Shown here in pieces: positions 8,587-17,530 of a stretch of DNA of 64,000 nucleotides; positions within the stretch are counted from its first letter, which is position 1; each line of letters opens with the position of its first letter. The notes under the pieces were generated by a model. The model was given only the letters and a program-made list of their open reading frames with translations. It did not search any database and was not told the DNA's origin. Location of the stretch: assembly GCA_039984715.1 (NCBI GenBank), contig JBDWUA010000015.1, positions 186,001 to 250,000 on the forward strand, given 5' to 3'. Both the position numbers and the translations under genes were made by a program. This stretch comes from JABSSA01 sp039984715 (GTDB lineage Bacteria > Pseudomonadota > Alphaproteobacteria > Rhodobacterales > Rhodobacteraceae).

Positions 8587-8622
8587 CGTGGGTTTTTGAC
8601 AAAAAAGAGCCGCATAATTTTC

Positions 8623-9558
8623 TTAGTCAGCCAAACTCAAAATACTCTGCCTCTCTTTTTCCGACAGTTCGAAAAACATTGATTTTTCAGAAAATTCTAA
8701 ATTCATAAAATTTCCATCTGTATTTTTAATTTGGGGATTTATCAGAAAGCGATATTCGTTTTCTTCAGAGTATCGCTTAGGTTTCGAGAAAATAGCTCTT
8801 CTAAATCCAGCATTTAGTACATGAAGTGATAAATCGCTTTGCTTCTCAATTTCAATTTCTTGATTTCCATATTGCACGAAACCATGTTCGCAAAATATGT
8901 CTTTCCGAGCTATGTCATGCTCAACGCGGCTCTCGGACTTCATCATTTCTCGCCAGAGACTACCCTCTTCCAAAAAAATATCCACATTCCCTTCTTGACG
9001 ATTGTTCAACTTAAGTTCCATAAACCGAAGCTGAAAGAGTTTGACAAATGCTTCTGCGAGTTGGTCAGCGTTTTGTAAATCAACTGACCATTGATCATCG
9101 TAGTCTTCAAACGGCGACGCAGATCCCTTTTCACCTACTGACATACAAAACACAGCCATATTATCAACATGAACTGTATATCGTACAATCCCTTCCACTA
9201 GAAACCTATCCTCTTCGAGCCAGGTGGCGCTTACTCCATATACATCTAGCTCAATTCGCCCCGGCGGCTTCATGCGATCCATATTAACAGTCAGTAGAGA
9301 GTTCTGTACCAATACATGAGTCAGGTCAGTGGCAGGTGAGAGAAAAGTCCTATGCAAAACACCGAGAAACAACACATCGAAAATCCAACGCCTGCTAGCC
9401 ACAACAGATTTTAGGTTTACCTCAAAAACGAACTTGCCTTCATCTTCGTCGCGAATTGGATCGTACTCAGTTTCTCTATATTCTTGAAATGTCCCGAATT
9501 TAAATTTTTTGCTATTAAAAATAGAATTCTTTTTATTGCAAAACTTGATTAATTTCAC
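8623..9558 (-). CDS. DUF2971-like protein of unknown function
   Basis: 311 residues, AT-rich and lysine/phenylalanine-rich compared with its neighbours, which suggests recent acquisition. The N-terminal KLIKFCNKKN with KFKFGTFQEYRE, and the C-terminal block KPKRYSEENEYRFLINP, follow the DUF2971 pattern (a substrate-like N-terminal start and a late Y-x-x-E-x-E-Y/W-R). No signal peptide or membrane segment. The biochemical role of the family is not established. Members are often found in variable regions, in keeping with the adjacent RAYT/REP cluster. Confidence 0.6.
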   Translation of the reverse strand: MKLIKFCNKKNSIFNSKKFKFGTFQEYRETEYDPIRDEDEGKFVFEVNLKSVVASRRWIFDVLFLGVLHRTFLSPATDLTHVLVQNSLLTVNMDRMKPPGRIELDVYGVSATWLEEDRFLVEGIVRYTVHVDNMAVFCMSVGEKGSASPFEDYDDQWSVDLQNADQLAEAFVKLFQLRFMELKLNNRQEGNVDIFLEEGSLWREMMKSESRVEHDIARKDIFCEHGFVQYGNQEIEIEKQSDLSLHVLNAGFRRAIFSKPKRYSEENEYRFLINPQIKNTDGNFMNLEFSEKSMFFELSEKERQSILSLAD

Positions 9559-9706
9559 TTAACGCTCTTTCAATCTGGAAGCAGATAAAATTGACACTCA
9601 AGCAGAAACTACAAAACCACAACGAAAAATGCAATAATTTCAATTAATCCCTAGCACCTAGAATATCATTCTATGCGAATGCATACGCGTCCCTAATACA
9701 AACAGC

Positions 9707-11503
9707 TTAGCTGTCCATCTTCAGCGCTGAAATAAACGCTTCCTGCGGGATATCGACTTTCCCAAACTGGCGCATCTTTTTCTTACCGGCTTTCTGTTTA
9801 TCCAGCAGTTTGCGTTTTCGCGTCGCGTCGCCGCCGTAGCATTTGGCGGTCACGTCTTTGCGCAGGGCGGACAGCGTTTCGCGGGCGATGACTTTGCCGC
9901 CGATGGCCGCTTGGATCGGGATTTTGAACATGTGGCGCGGGATCAGGTCTTTGAGCTTTTCGCACATGGCGCGGCCTCGGGCTTCGGCGCGGTCGCGGTG
10001 GACCATCATCGATAGGGCATCGACGGGTTCGTCATTCACAAGGATCGACATCTTAACAAGGTTGTCTTCGCGGTAGCCTTCGAGTTGGTAGTCAAACGAG
10101 GCATAACCCTTGGTCACCGATTTCAGGCGGTCGTAAAAGTCAAAGACCACTTCGTTCAGGGGCAGGTCATAGACGGCCATAGCGCGTGAGCCGGCATAGG
10201 TCAGGTCCAATTGGATGCCGCGACGGTCTTGGCAGAGTTTGAGCACATCACCCAGATAATCGTCGGGCACGAGGATCGTCGCTTTGATGCGGGGTTCTTC
10301 GAGGTGATCGACAAGGGTCATGTCGGGCATGTCGGCGGGGTTGTGCAATTCGCGTTCTTCGCCGTCGCGCATGAACAGGTGATAGACCACGGAGGGCGCT
10401 GTGGTGATCAGCTCGATATCAAATTCGCGCTCGATGCGGTCACGGATGACCTCGAGGTGCAAGAGGCCCAGAAAACCGCAGCGAAAGCCAAAGCCCAGCG
10501 CGGCAGAGGTTTCCATTTCCGAGGAGAAGGACGCGTCGTTCAAGGCCAGCTTTTCGATGGCGTCGCGCATGTCCTCAAATTGCGAGGAATCGACGGGGAA
10601 CAGGCCACAGAACACGACGGGCTGTGCGGGTTTAAATCCGGGAAGGGGTTCGACCTCGAGCCGTTGATGGGTGATGGTGTCGCCGACACGGGTGTCACGG
10701 ACCTGTTTGATGGAGGCGGTGAGGAATCCGATTTCACCGGGGCCAAGGACGTCGATGGCTTCCATTTGCGGGCGGAAGACGCCGATGCGGTCCACGTGGT
10801 GGATGGTGTTGTTGGACAGGAATTTGATCTTTTCGCCCTTTTTCAGGCGGCCATCCATGATGCGGACCAGAACGATGACACCGAGATAGGCGTCGTACCA
10901 GCTGTCGACCAGCATCGCTTTCAAGGGCGCGTCGGGGTCGCCTTTGGGTGCGGGCAAATGCGTGACGATCGCTTCGAGCGTTTCGTGGATGCCGACACCG
11001 GTTTTCGCGGACACGGCGATGGCACCGGAGGCATCGATACCGATGACGTCTTCGACCTGTTCGGCGACGCGGTCAACGTCGGATGCGGGCAGATCGATCT
11101 TGTTGAAAACAGGGACAATATCGTGGTCGGCATCGATGGCCTGATAGACATTGGCGAGGGTCTGCGCTTCGACGCCTTGGGTGGAATCGACAACCAGAAG
11201 CGACCCTTCGACGGCGCGCATGGAGCGGGACACTTCATAGGCGAAATCCACGTGGCCGGGGGTGTCGATCAGGTTCAGAACGTAATGTTCACCATTGTCC
11301 GCAGTATAGTCGATGCGCACGGTGTTGGCCTTGATCGTGATGCCCCGTTCGCGTTCGATATCCATGCTGTCAAGCAGCTGTTCCTTCATGTCCCGTTCGG
11401 CCACGGTTTGCGTGGACTGGATCAGGCGGTCAGCGAGCGTGGATTTCCCATGGTCAATATGCGCGACGATGGAGAAATTGCGGATATGCGAAAGCGATGT
11501 CAT
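9707..11503 (-). CDS. lepA: Elongation factor 4 (LepA)
   Basis: A translational GTPase that acts on the ribosome and is thought to back-translocate or help subunit biogenesis. ATG 11503 gives 598 residues, the normal family length, beginning MTSLSHIRNFSIVAHIDHGK; the frame can be read 22 codons further upstream, but that extension is not conserved. G1 (AHIDHGKSTL), G3 (DTPGHVDF) and G4 (NKID) are intact. The C-terminal LepA-specific domain ends with KKKMRQFGKVDIPQEAFI. It stands alone, divergent from the unknown gene at 11646. Confidence 0.97.
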   Translation of the reverse strand: MTSLSHIRNFSIVAHIDHGKSTLADRLIQSTQTVAERDMKEQLLDSMDIERERGITIKANTVRIDYTADNGEHYVLNLIDTPGHVDFAYEVSRSMRAVEGSLLVVDSTQGVEAQTLANVYQAIDADHDIVPVFNKIDLPASDVDRVAEQVEDVIGIDASGAIAVSAKTGVGIHETLEAIVTHLPAPKGDPDAPLKAMLVDSWYDAYLGVIVLVRIMDGRLKKGEKIKFLSNNTIHHVDRIGVFRPQMEAIDVLGPGEIGFLTASIKQVRDTRVGDTITHQRLEVEPLPGFKPAQPVVFCGLFPVDSSQFEDMRDAIEKLALNDASFSSEMETSAALGFGFRCGFLGLLHLEVIRDRIEREFDIELITTAPSVVYHLFMRDGEERELHNPADMPDMTLVDHLEEPRIKATILVPDDYLGDVLKLCQDRRGIQLDLTYAGSRAMAVYDLPLNEVVFDFYDRLKSVTKGYASFDYQLEGYREDNLVKMSILVNDEPVDALSMMVHRDRAEARGRAMCEKLKDLIPRHMFKIPIQAAIGGKVIARETLSALRKDVTAKCYGGDATRKRKLLDKQKAGKKKMRQFGKVDIPQEAFISALKMDS

Positions 11504-11645
11504 GGTGGGGATATGGCGCGGTTTCGGTGGTTTGTCGAGAGGTGCAGTTCGCAGTGCAACACGGCACATCTTGAACGAGAAACTATCATAACCTTCTGGC
11601 TTGCTTGCATGACTGACAAACTACTCTAGGATTTACTTCATCACT

Positions 11646-12950
11646 TTGAATTTTCATTCTGGAATTGAACTTTTGGCATCAGACAAATTTGTTAAAAATG
11701 CTTCAGTAGCTCTTAGCGCTCAGTCTAGCCATCGCCAAATTTGGTTTGCTGCTCGGTGTTGCGCTAGGCTTTTACCTGCAATTGTCACGCCCCATTCCTC
11801 AGCCTTTTCGGAGCGTCGTGCATTATTTGCAGTCAGAGCATTGAGCCTTGCTGTGAGCTACTCGACACAAGAGAACCCGGGTGATTCTGCGTTTCAACGA
11901 GCCGCAGATGAATTGAGCAAAATGAGTAACGATTTTGCATTTTGGCCGGCACCGAATGATGAGAGCGAGTGGAATCAACAAGCCGCGGGAAAAGCCACAG
12001 AAGTTGCTTTTGATACAATTTCCAAAATGATTTTGAATTTTCAACGCCCCTTGGATGATGTGACCCGTATTCTTATTAGCACTGACAATGCAACAAAGCA
12101 GGACACGTCGCTCAACATAGCATTTGTTCATGGCTCCCCAGTGTTGGACGATTTAAACAAAGACGATCTCTGGCCCAAGATATGGGCAGTTAACAACCCT
12201 CCCGACTTTTGGCCTCGATTTTCGTCGCAAATTCTTGAAGCCAAGGACACTGAGGGCCACTGGACGTTTTGGATCAATTGGTATCGCGACTTAATGGACG
12301 GCCGTTTACCTGACCCTGACTTGATGACCCGAATATCGTTGGAAATACCAAACGAGGATTGGAATTCAGGTCCAGCACGCGTGGCAGAACGGATAAGAGA
12401 GATTGAAGAGAACAGGACACAATCGAAAGTTTCGGAAAGTAAGCTCCGTCCTGAGAAAGTGAACCAATCCACTGCGCAGGCCGTCGCAATACGAGTAGCC
12501 AGCAATCGAGACGCGATTGCGTTGACGGCGGCCTCTTTGTTGGAACAAGTCGTTGAATATCGTGAACACGTTCGAAGCTCAAATTGGCTTGATCCGACGC
12601 TTCGAGATGAGCTAATTTCATTTCTAGATGATTTGCATGCGAAACTGTCGCAATTGCTTTCAAGTCTGCCCTCCAATCCTGAAGCCGAAGCAGTCGATGG
12701 CAGTAAGTTTGCGCAATGGCATCAAGAATTCTTTGCGTTGATTCCCGGCGAAGTCAGTAAGTACATTGCGCCCGAAAATGTTGCACAGGCGACAATTCCG
12801 GCGGGAATTATCCTTGGTTGTACCGGCGTAGGCGCGTTGGTAGGCGGGCCATTTGGTGGCGGCATCGGAGCTTACGTCGCGAAATTGATTACCAATCAGA
12901 TAAAGCCGGGTAAGGCGGTGGAACAGTTGTTAAATTCTGCAGAAAATTAG
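11646..12950 (+). CDS. Unknown 434-residue protein with C-terminal glycine-rich membrane segment
   Basis: No family was recognised. The start is uncertain: the frame opens after a stop at 11610, and TTG 11646 is the first usual initiator. The middle contains FWINWYRDLMDGRLPDPDL and IPNEDWNSGPARVAERI, a pattern seen in uncharacterised alphaproteobacterial proteins. A charged, helical stretch (about residues 255-345) follows. Near the C-terminus lies one hydrophobic glycine-zipper segment, AGIILGCTGVGALVGGPFGG (about residues 382-402), which could insert in a membrane. It sits between lepA and a REP-like palindrome, in an accessory context. Confidence 0.6.
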   Translation: MNFHSGIELLASDKFVKNASVALSAQSSHRQIWFAARCCARLLPAIVTPHSSAFSERRALFAVRALSLAVSYSTQENPGDSAFQRAADELSKMSNDFAFWPAPNDESEWNQQAAGKATEVAFDTISKMILNFQRPLDDVTRILISTDNATKQDTSLNIAFVHGSPVLDDLNKDDLWPKIWAVNNPPDFWPRFSSQILEAKDTEGHWTFWINWYRDLMDGRLPDPDLMTRISLEIPNEDWNSGPARVAERIREIEENRTQSKVSESKLRPEKVNQSTAQAVAIRVASNRDAIALTAASLLEQVVEYREHVRSSNWLDPTLRDELISFLDDLHAKLSQLLSSLPSNPEAEAVDGSKFAQWHQEFFALIPGEVSKYIAPENVAQATIPAGIILGCTGVGALVGGPFGGGIGAYVAKLITNQIKPGKAVEQLLNSAEN

Positions 12951-13010
12951 ACGACTGACAATATTAAAGACACTGAAGGCAGAGCACGACAAAAATGGCT
13001 TAGCCTAGCC

Positions 13011-13037
13011 GTAGGGTGGGGTTTTCAACCCACCTTG
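13011..13037 (+). repeat. REP-like palindrome, variant copy
   Basis: GTAGGGTGGG followed by GTTTTCAA and CCCACC gives a 6-bp stem with the same GTAGGGTG head as the three copies around the transposase. It lies 60 bases after the stop at 12950 and could also end that transcript. Confidence 0.6.
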
Positions 13038-13249
13038 TGCGGCGGATCGTTCCTTGGGTCGTCTTGGCGGAAATACGCGTTTGATTGCCGCGTTTCGTTG
13101 GTCCGTGTGCTGATCTTTGCCAGCCGCTCTCTTTTGTATGAATACAACTGGATCGTGAATTGCCCTGCCCCTGTGGAATGGGCATAGTGGCCCAACGAAC
13201 AAAGCGCAGTCTAAGCGCTGCGTCGGGTAAAAATGGAAGGGCGTTTCCC

Positions 13250-13609
13250 ATGGTACGGGCATTTGCACTTGGTCTTGTTTTGGTAAGTCTAACCGCCTGC
13301 AGCAGCGGGCGGTCCGGCGGTGTGACGTCTGCGCGGGCTGGAATTTACAGCCCGGCATTATTTGCCAGCGGGCCAATTTCCCAAGCCTGTCAACGTGGTG
13401 GCCGGGATCAGGCCAACCGGGCGCGGTGTGGGTGCGTACAGGCAGTGGCAAACCGCCATCTGTCCGCATCAGATCAACGCCGTGGGGCTGCGTTCTTCAA
13501 TGAACCGCAATTGGCACAGGACACGCGTCAATCGGACAACCCATCCAGCGAACGGTTTTGGTTGCGTTGGAAAGAGTTTGGCACCAATGCGGGGCAGCTT
13601 TGCACCTGA
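13250..13609 (+). CDS. Small cysteine-containing lipoprotein of the Rhodobacterales type
   Basis: 119 residues from ATG 13250. A lipoprotein signal (VRAFALGLVLVSLTAC) has the lipobox LTAC at residues 14-17. The mature part has ARCGCVQAVANRHLSASDQR, then FFNEPQLAQDTRQSDNPSSE and FWLRWKEFG, ending in a cysteine. I recall the same layout in Rhodobacterales proteins sometimes labelled arginine transporter, a name the sequence does not support. Role unknown; probably anchored at the periplasmic face of a membrane. Confidence 0.75.
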   Translation: MVRAFALGLVLVSLTACSSGRSGGVTSARAGIYSPALFASGPISQACQRGGRDQANRARCGCVQAVANRHLSASDQRRGAAFFNEPQLAQDTRQSDNPSSERFWLRWKEFGTNAGQLCT

Positions 13610-13692
13610 TCACAATGGGGTGACTTCGGCTTAATCCGACACTATATATGCGGGAACAATCCAGTTTGGTCGCGTCATATAGTGGAGCCGCA

Positions 13693-14595
13693 ATGAGTAC
13701 TGATGAATTTCTAGCATTTATTTTAAACCTTGAAGGCGGTTCAGTTGTCTTGGGTTTGGGGTTCGTATTCCTTCTTCTTTGTCTTCTGCTTGGGATACGC
13801 ATTGTGCCGCAATCCGAACAGCATGTGGTCGAGCGTTTCGGGCGCCTGCGGTCGGTGCTTGGGCCTGGGATCAACTTTATCGTACCGTTTCTGGATCGTG
13901 TGCGACATCGGGTTTCGATCCTTGAGCGGCAGTTGCCGACAGCGTCGCAGGATGCAATCACATCCGACAACGTACTGGTGAAGGTCGAAACAAGCGTGTT
14001 TTACCGCATCTTGCATCCGGAAAAGACGGTGTATCGTATCCGGGATGTTGATGGTGCGATTGCGACGACCGTTGCGGGGATCGTTCGGGCGCAAATCGGT
14101 AAGATGGAGCTGGACGAAGTACAATCCAACCGGTCGACTTTGATTTCGACAATCCAAGGCAGCGTCGAGGGTGCCGTTGATGCGTGGGGTATCGAAGTGA
14201 CCCGCGCGGAGATTTTGGATGTGAATCTAGATCAGGCAACACGGGATGCCATGTTGCAGCAGTTGAATGCGGAACGCGAACGACGTGCTGCGGTGACCAA
14301 GGCCGAAGGTGAACGCCGGGCGGTCGAGCTGAATGCGGATGCGGAGCTTTATGCGGCGGAACAGGCTGCCAAGGCCCGTCGGATTGAATCGGATGCAGAA
14401 GCTTATGCGACAGGTGTTGTTGCAGCGGCCATTCGTGAAAACGGTCTGGAAGCGGCGCAGTATCAGGTGGCGTTGAAACAGGTCGAAGCGTTGGCGCAAG
14501 TGGCCGGAGGTCAGGGCCAGCAGACGATTGTATTGCCGTCTAGTGCTGTTGATGCCTTCGGCGAGGCATTCAAGATGCTAAAAGGTGCGAAATGA
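13693..14595 (+). CDS. SPFH/Band 7 (stomatin-like) membrane protein
   Basis: 300 residues from ATG 13693. One N-terminal membrane segment (VLGLGFVFLLLCLLLGIRIV, about residues 19-38) is followed by the Band 7 core VPQSEQHVVERFGR and FLDRVRHRVSILE. A coiled coil rich in Ala, Glu and Arg runs from about residue 195 to 255 (QLNAERERRAAVTKAEGER). Stomatin-like proteins form membrane microdomain scaffolds and are usually paired with NfeD. Here the NfeD gene starts 4 bases before its stop, so the two are coupled. Confidence 0.93.
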   Translation: MSTDEFLAFILNLEGGSVVLGLGFVFLLLCLLLGIRIVPQSEQHVVERFGRLRSVLGPGINFIVPFLDRVRHRVSILERQLPTASQDAITSDNVLVKVETSVFYRILHPEKTVYRIRDVDGAIATTVAGIVRAQIGKMELDEVQSNRSTLISTIQGSVEGAVDAWGIEVTRAEILDVNLDQATRDAMLQQLNAERERRAAVTKAEGERRAVELNADAELYAAEQAAKARRIESDAEAYATGVVAAAIRENGLEAAQYQVALKQVEALAQVAGGQGQQTIVLPSSAVDAFGEAFKMLKGAK

Positions 14596-14867
14596 GTTGG
14601 CTTGCGACATGGTGGGTTTGGGTGGCAGGCGCATTGGTGTTTGCCATTCTTGAAACACTGGCCCCGGTCTTTGTTTTCATTGGCTTGGGTGCTGGTGCCT
14701 TGGCCGTTGGCGGATTGTTGTTTCTCGAAGTGGGTTTGGGCCAGTCCACACCTATGACGCTGGTGGCATTTGCCGCAATTTCCTTGGTGGCCACGTTGCT
14801 GTTGCGGTTCCTGTTGGGAACGCGCCGCGATGAGGTGACAACCTTTACGGACGACATCAACAAGTGA
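14592..14867 (+). CDS. NfeD-like membrane protein (short form)
   Basis: 91 residues with hydrophobic stretches at about residues 10-27, 31-45 and 55-75, consistent with the short NfeD form that lacks the long soluble protease domain. The overlap with the Band 7 gene (ATGA) is the usual arrangement of this pair, which is thought to act together on membrane quality or fluidity. The usual C-terminal OB-fold domain looks missing or very short. Confidence 0.8.
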   Translation: MSWLATWWVWVAGALVFAILETLAPVFVFIGLGAGALAVGGLLFLEVGLGQSTPMTLVAFAAISLVATLLLRFLLGTRRDEVTTFTDDINK

Positions 14868-14972
14868 TCTTGCCTTAAGTCTGCGTGGCTGTGCCCGAAC
14901 CTTTATTGGTGCGGCGCGCAGGGCTGACTCTTGATCGAAAATACGTGATGATCTTCGATAAACGTTGTAATA

Positions 14973-15011
14973 ATCGATAATTCACGTACCATCGAATTGA
15001 AATCGATAATT
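14973..15011 (+). promoter_or_regulatory. Repeated AATCGATAATT upstream of the MBL-fold gene
   Basis: AATCGATAAT(T) occurs twice, starting near 14973 and at 15001, with related TCGATAA and CATCGAATT nearby. The second copy ends 14 bases before GTG 15026. This could be a repressor site or simply an AT-rich promoter; no cognate regulator is adjacent. Confidence 0.35.
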
Positions 15012-15025
15012 TGGGGGATTTTCTT

Positions 15026-16078
15026 GTGAACACATCATTCACGTTTGCCATTGCTGCGGCCATGACGTGCATCGGGTCGATGCTGCATGCGGCCCCGTGC
15101 CTTGACGTTACGCTGACGGGTACGCAGGGCGGGCCGCCGGTCTTCAACGGTCAAGCCGGTGCGGGGACGCTGGTGCGGTACGGAGACAGTGAGGCCGGTT
15201 GTAATGACGTCATGCTGCAATTCGACACGGGACGCGGCACGACGCAACAGTTGAGCAAGCTGGGTGTTCCGGTTGGTAAGCTGAATGCTGTTTTTTACAC
15301 GCATGTCCATTCGGACCATTCCGAAGGGTTGATCGACATGGCGCAATTGCGTTGGCATTTCAATTCCGCCGGTCCAAAGCTGGATATGGTGTGCAGTGCG
15401 GACATCGCTTCGCCTGCGGGGCATTCGATGAGCTGTACGAATTATGCGGCTGCCATTGGGGATGCGTTGATTGCATCCGGTGAGATGGCGCAAAGATTGG
15501 CCGAGAACGCCAAACGTTTACCGGGCGGTCCGGCGGATTTGTTGAACGTAAGGACATTTGCGCCCACCAACCAAGCGACAGAGGTTTGGACATCAGGGGA
15601 TGTTGTCGTGTCGGCGATCCGATCCACACATGTTCCGGGGCACACGTCGTTTCGCGTTGATACACCAGCGGGGAGTGTCGTCATCGGTGGGGATGCGGGC
15701 AATGATACGCGCAAACCGCCGCGGGCCAATTCAACATCCGCTCAGGTTGAAGACATCGCGCAAGGTGCGGATATTCTGGTTCATTCTGTGATCCACCCCG
15801 TTATGGGCCCTGATGGTACTTCTGGATTTCCACCGCCAATTTACTTTCGCCAAAGCACGGCGACGGATTTGGGAAGCCTGTCGGAACGCGCTGGTGTTGG
15901 ACACTTGATGCTGACGCATTTGATACCGCCACTTGGTGCAGCTCGGCAGGGGCCCTTTCCCATTGAAGGCGGTGGCCTGACCAAGGAAGATTACGAAAAC
16001 GCTGTTCGTGACGGTGGCTTTCAAGGCGGCATCACTGTCGGGACCGATCTTGTCAGCCATCGGATTGTTGCCCAGTAA
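15026..16078 (+). CDS. Exported MBL-fold metallohydrolase (RNase Z-like fold)
   Basis: 350 residues from GTG 15026, chosen because a GGGGGAT ribosome site lies just upstream; a TTG at 15011 would add five codons. A signal peptide (FTFAIAAAMTCIGSMLHAA) leads to a metallo-beta-lactamase domain. The metal motif is THVHSDHSEG (HxHxDH, near residue 95), with later ligands in HVPGHTSF and GGDAGND, and a late histidine in LMLTHLIPP. The export signal argues against tRNA processing; a lactonase or arylsulfatase-like hydrolase is more likely. Substrate unknown. Confidence 0.85.
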   Translation: MNTSFTFAIAAAMTCIGSMLHAAPCLDVTLTGTQGGPPVFNGQAGAGTLVRYGDSEAGCNDVMLQFDTGRGTTQQLSKLGVPVGKLNAVFYTHVHSDHSEGLIDMAQLRWHFNSAGPKLDMVCSADIASPAGHSMSCTNYAAAIGDALIASGEMAQRLAENAKRLPGGPADLLNVRTFAPTNQATEVWTSGDVVVSAIRSTHVPGHTSFRVDTPAGSVVIGGDAGNDTRKPPRANSTSAQVEDIAQGADILVHSVIHPVMGPDGTSGFPPPIYFRQSTATDLGSLSERAGVGHLMLTHLIPPLGAARQGPFPIEGGGLTKEDYENAVRDGGFQGGITVGTDLVSHRIVAQ

Positions 16079-16096
16079 CTTTGATCCAACAGAACA

Positions 16097-16125
16097 TTAA
16101 TGCCGCTGCAGCGTGGCGGCATTAA
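16097..16125. terminator. Bidirectional hairpin between convergent genes
   Basis: A perfect 10-bp stem (TTAATGCCGC 16097-16106 with GCGGCATTAA 16116-16125) around a 9-base loop lies between the convergent MBL-fold and GNAT genes. The T/A-rich stem ends suit termination in both directions, although the T-run is short. Confidence 0.6.
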
Positions 16126-16143
16126 GCTGAACATCCCGCATGT

Positions 16144-16785
16144 TCAAAGATCTTTCATCCAGAATTGCAGTGTTTTTTTCGTTTCGCTGGCCTGTCCAAT
16201 GTCTCGCCATGAAGATCGCGCAATGACGCCATTCAATGGCTCATACCCGCGCGCGCGCCAAAATTCATCCAAGGACACGTATTTCGGCGGCATAAGCGGA
16301 TGACCCGTGTTTCGAACCACTGTGCAAAAGCAGATGTGTTTGAACCCCAGTTCACGCGCATGCAATTCCCGCAAAAAGAAGAACTGTTTGCCCACGCCTT
16401 TCTTCCTGTATCGACGCAGCAGGATGCTTTCCCCGCAATAGAAAACATCGGCAAGGTCCAGTTGGCTGTTCTGAAATGCATCAGCTAATCCGGAATCGAC
16501 GTCGGCAAGTGGCGCGCCTGTGCTGACACCGACAAGCCAACTGCCGTCAAACGCACCGAGTACGATTGCATTTTTGTTGCCCCGAAACGCTTCAAAGTAC
16601 TTTTGATTGTATTTTGAAGCGTCCACATACAAGTATGGCCAGTCCCGATACCCGCCAAGACGCAATTGTTCGACATCGTCCATCACGTTGTCGAACAAGT
16701 CACCCGTAAGAACTTCGACTGTCATCATGCTTTGCGTTGAGCAGGTCATTTTCAGATCGCGAGGGTTGTGACGTGTGAAAAACAT
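16144..16785 (-). CDS. GNAT-family N-acetyltransferase-like protein
   Basis: 213 residues. The acetyl-CoA pyrophosphate loop of GNAT enzymes is seen as LLRRYRKKGVGKQFFFLR (about residues 125-142), followed by the beta-5 stretch ELGFKHICFCTVVR. An ATG 12 codons further in (MTCSTQ) is an alternative start. It stands alone and convergent with the MBL-fold gene. Neighbours give no clue to the acceptor molecule. Confidence 0.72.
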   Translation of the reverse strand: MFFTRHNPRDLKMTCSTQSMMTVEVLTGDLFDNVMDDVEQLRLGGYRDWPYLYVDASKYNQKYFEAFRGNKNAIVLGAFDGSWLVGVSTGAPLADVDSGLADAFQNSQLDLADVFYCGESILLRRYRKKGVGKQFFFLRELHARELGFKHICFCTVVRNTGHPLMPPKYVSLDEFWRARGYEPLNGVIARSSWRDIGQASETKKTLQFWMKDL

Positions 16786-17068
16786 CGGCCGTCAGTTGCA
16801 ATTGGTTTACGCAGAAATAAAGTTCTGTAATCCTTTGTACGCACGGCAAAAGCGGTCCAAATAAAAGATAGTTTTTTCCCAACGACAAGACTGAGCCGCT
16901 TAGCGCGTTTTAGTTTCGTTTACGAAGATTACCAAAACGTAAAGCCGGATTTAAACGGGGATCAAACGGGGATTTGTGCCTATTGAAACAGAAAGGAAGG
17001 TATTTTTGCCACAAATTTTCCCAACCTGACTGACCTTGATGGATCAAAAAGAGGCTGCGATCTTGCGC

Positions 17069-17530
17069 TTATTCGGCCGTTTTTTGAGGGCCCCAACGAC
17101 GGGTTAGATGCCCGATCACCTGATCACGTGCCGCGCGGTATTGTTCCAACTTAGCTTCGCGCGTCTCGCCCAGACCCGTCGGGTCAAGGATAGGCCAGTA
17201 TTCGACTTCGAGGTGGTAAAACCGGGTCAATTCCAAAGCACGACGTTGGGATGCCGGGCTGAGTGCAACAATCAGATCAAAAGAACTGAGGTCATCGCCC
17301 CAGTCTTCCATTTCGTCGAAACTGCGGGATCTGTGGCGCGATAATTCAACGCCAATTTCCTGACAGACTGCGATGGAAAACCCGTCAATTTCCATATCGT
17401 TTTTGACACCGACAGATTGCACGTAAGTGCCTGTGCCATAGTACTTTTTCATGATACCTTCTGCCATAGGTGAGCGCACAGCGTTGTGATCACAGCAAAA
17501 CAGTACAGATTGCGGAAGCGCCTGAGACAT
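17069..17530 (-). CDS. Low-molecular-weight protein tyrosine phosphatase-like protein
   Basis: 153 residues. The P-loop C-x5-R-S is read in FCCDHNAVRSPMAEG (residues 12-26), with the general-acid loop at ILDPTG. This fold is shared by LMW phosphatases and arsenate reductases. Its stop-codon neighbour upstream is UPF0262 (TAG directly followed by ATG), so it is probably translated from the hisD-UPF0262 message. In Rhodobacteraceae this trio is normally followed by infA; no infA is present in the next 280 bases here. Confidence 0.85.
   Translation of the reverse strand: MSQALPQSVLFCCDHNAVRSPMAEGIMKKYYGTGTYVQSVGVKNDMEIDGFSIAVCQEIGVELSRHRSRSFDEMEDWGDDLSSFDLIVALSPASQRRALELTRFYHLEVEYWPILDPTGLGETREAKLEQYRAARDQVIGHLTRRWGPQKTAE

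Noticed and set aside
10211..11629. A 472-codon plus-strand frame, histidine- and glycine-rich
   Set aside because: It lies exactly antisense to lepA, and its composition is the mirror of lepA codons. No ribosome site or domain.
17069..17530. Arsenate reductase in an ars operon
   Set aside because: The fold is shared, but no ArsR, ArsB or Acr3 gene is near, and the position next to UPF0262 and hisD is that of the LMW phosphatase-like protein.
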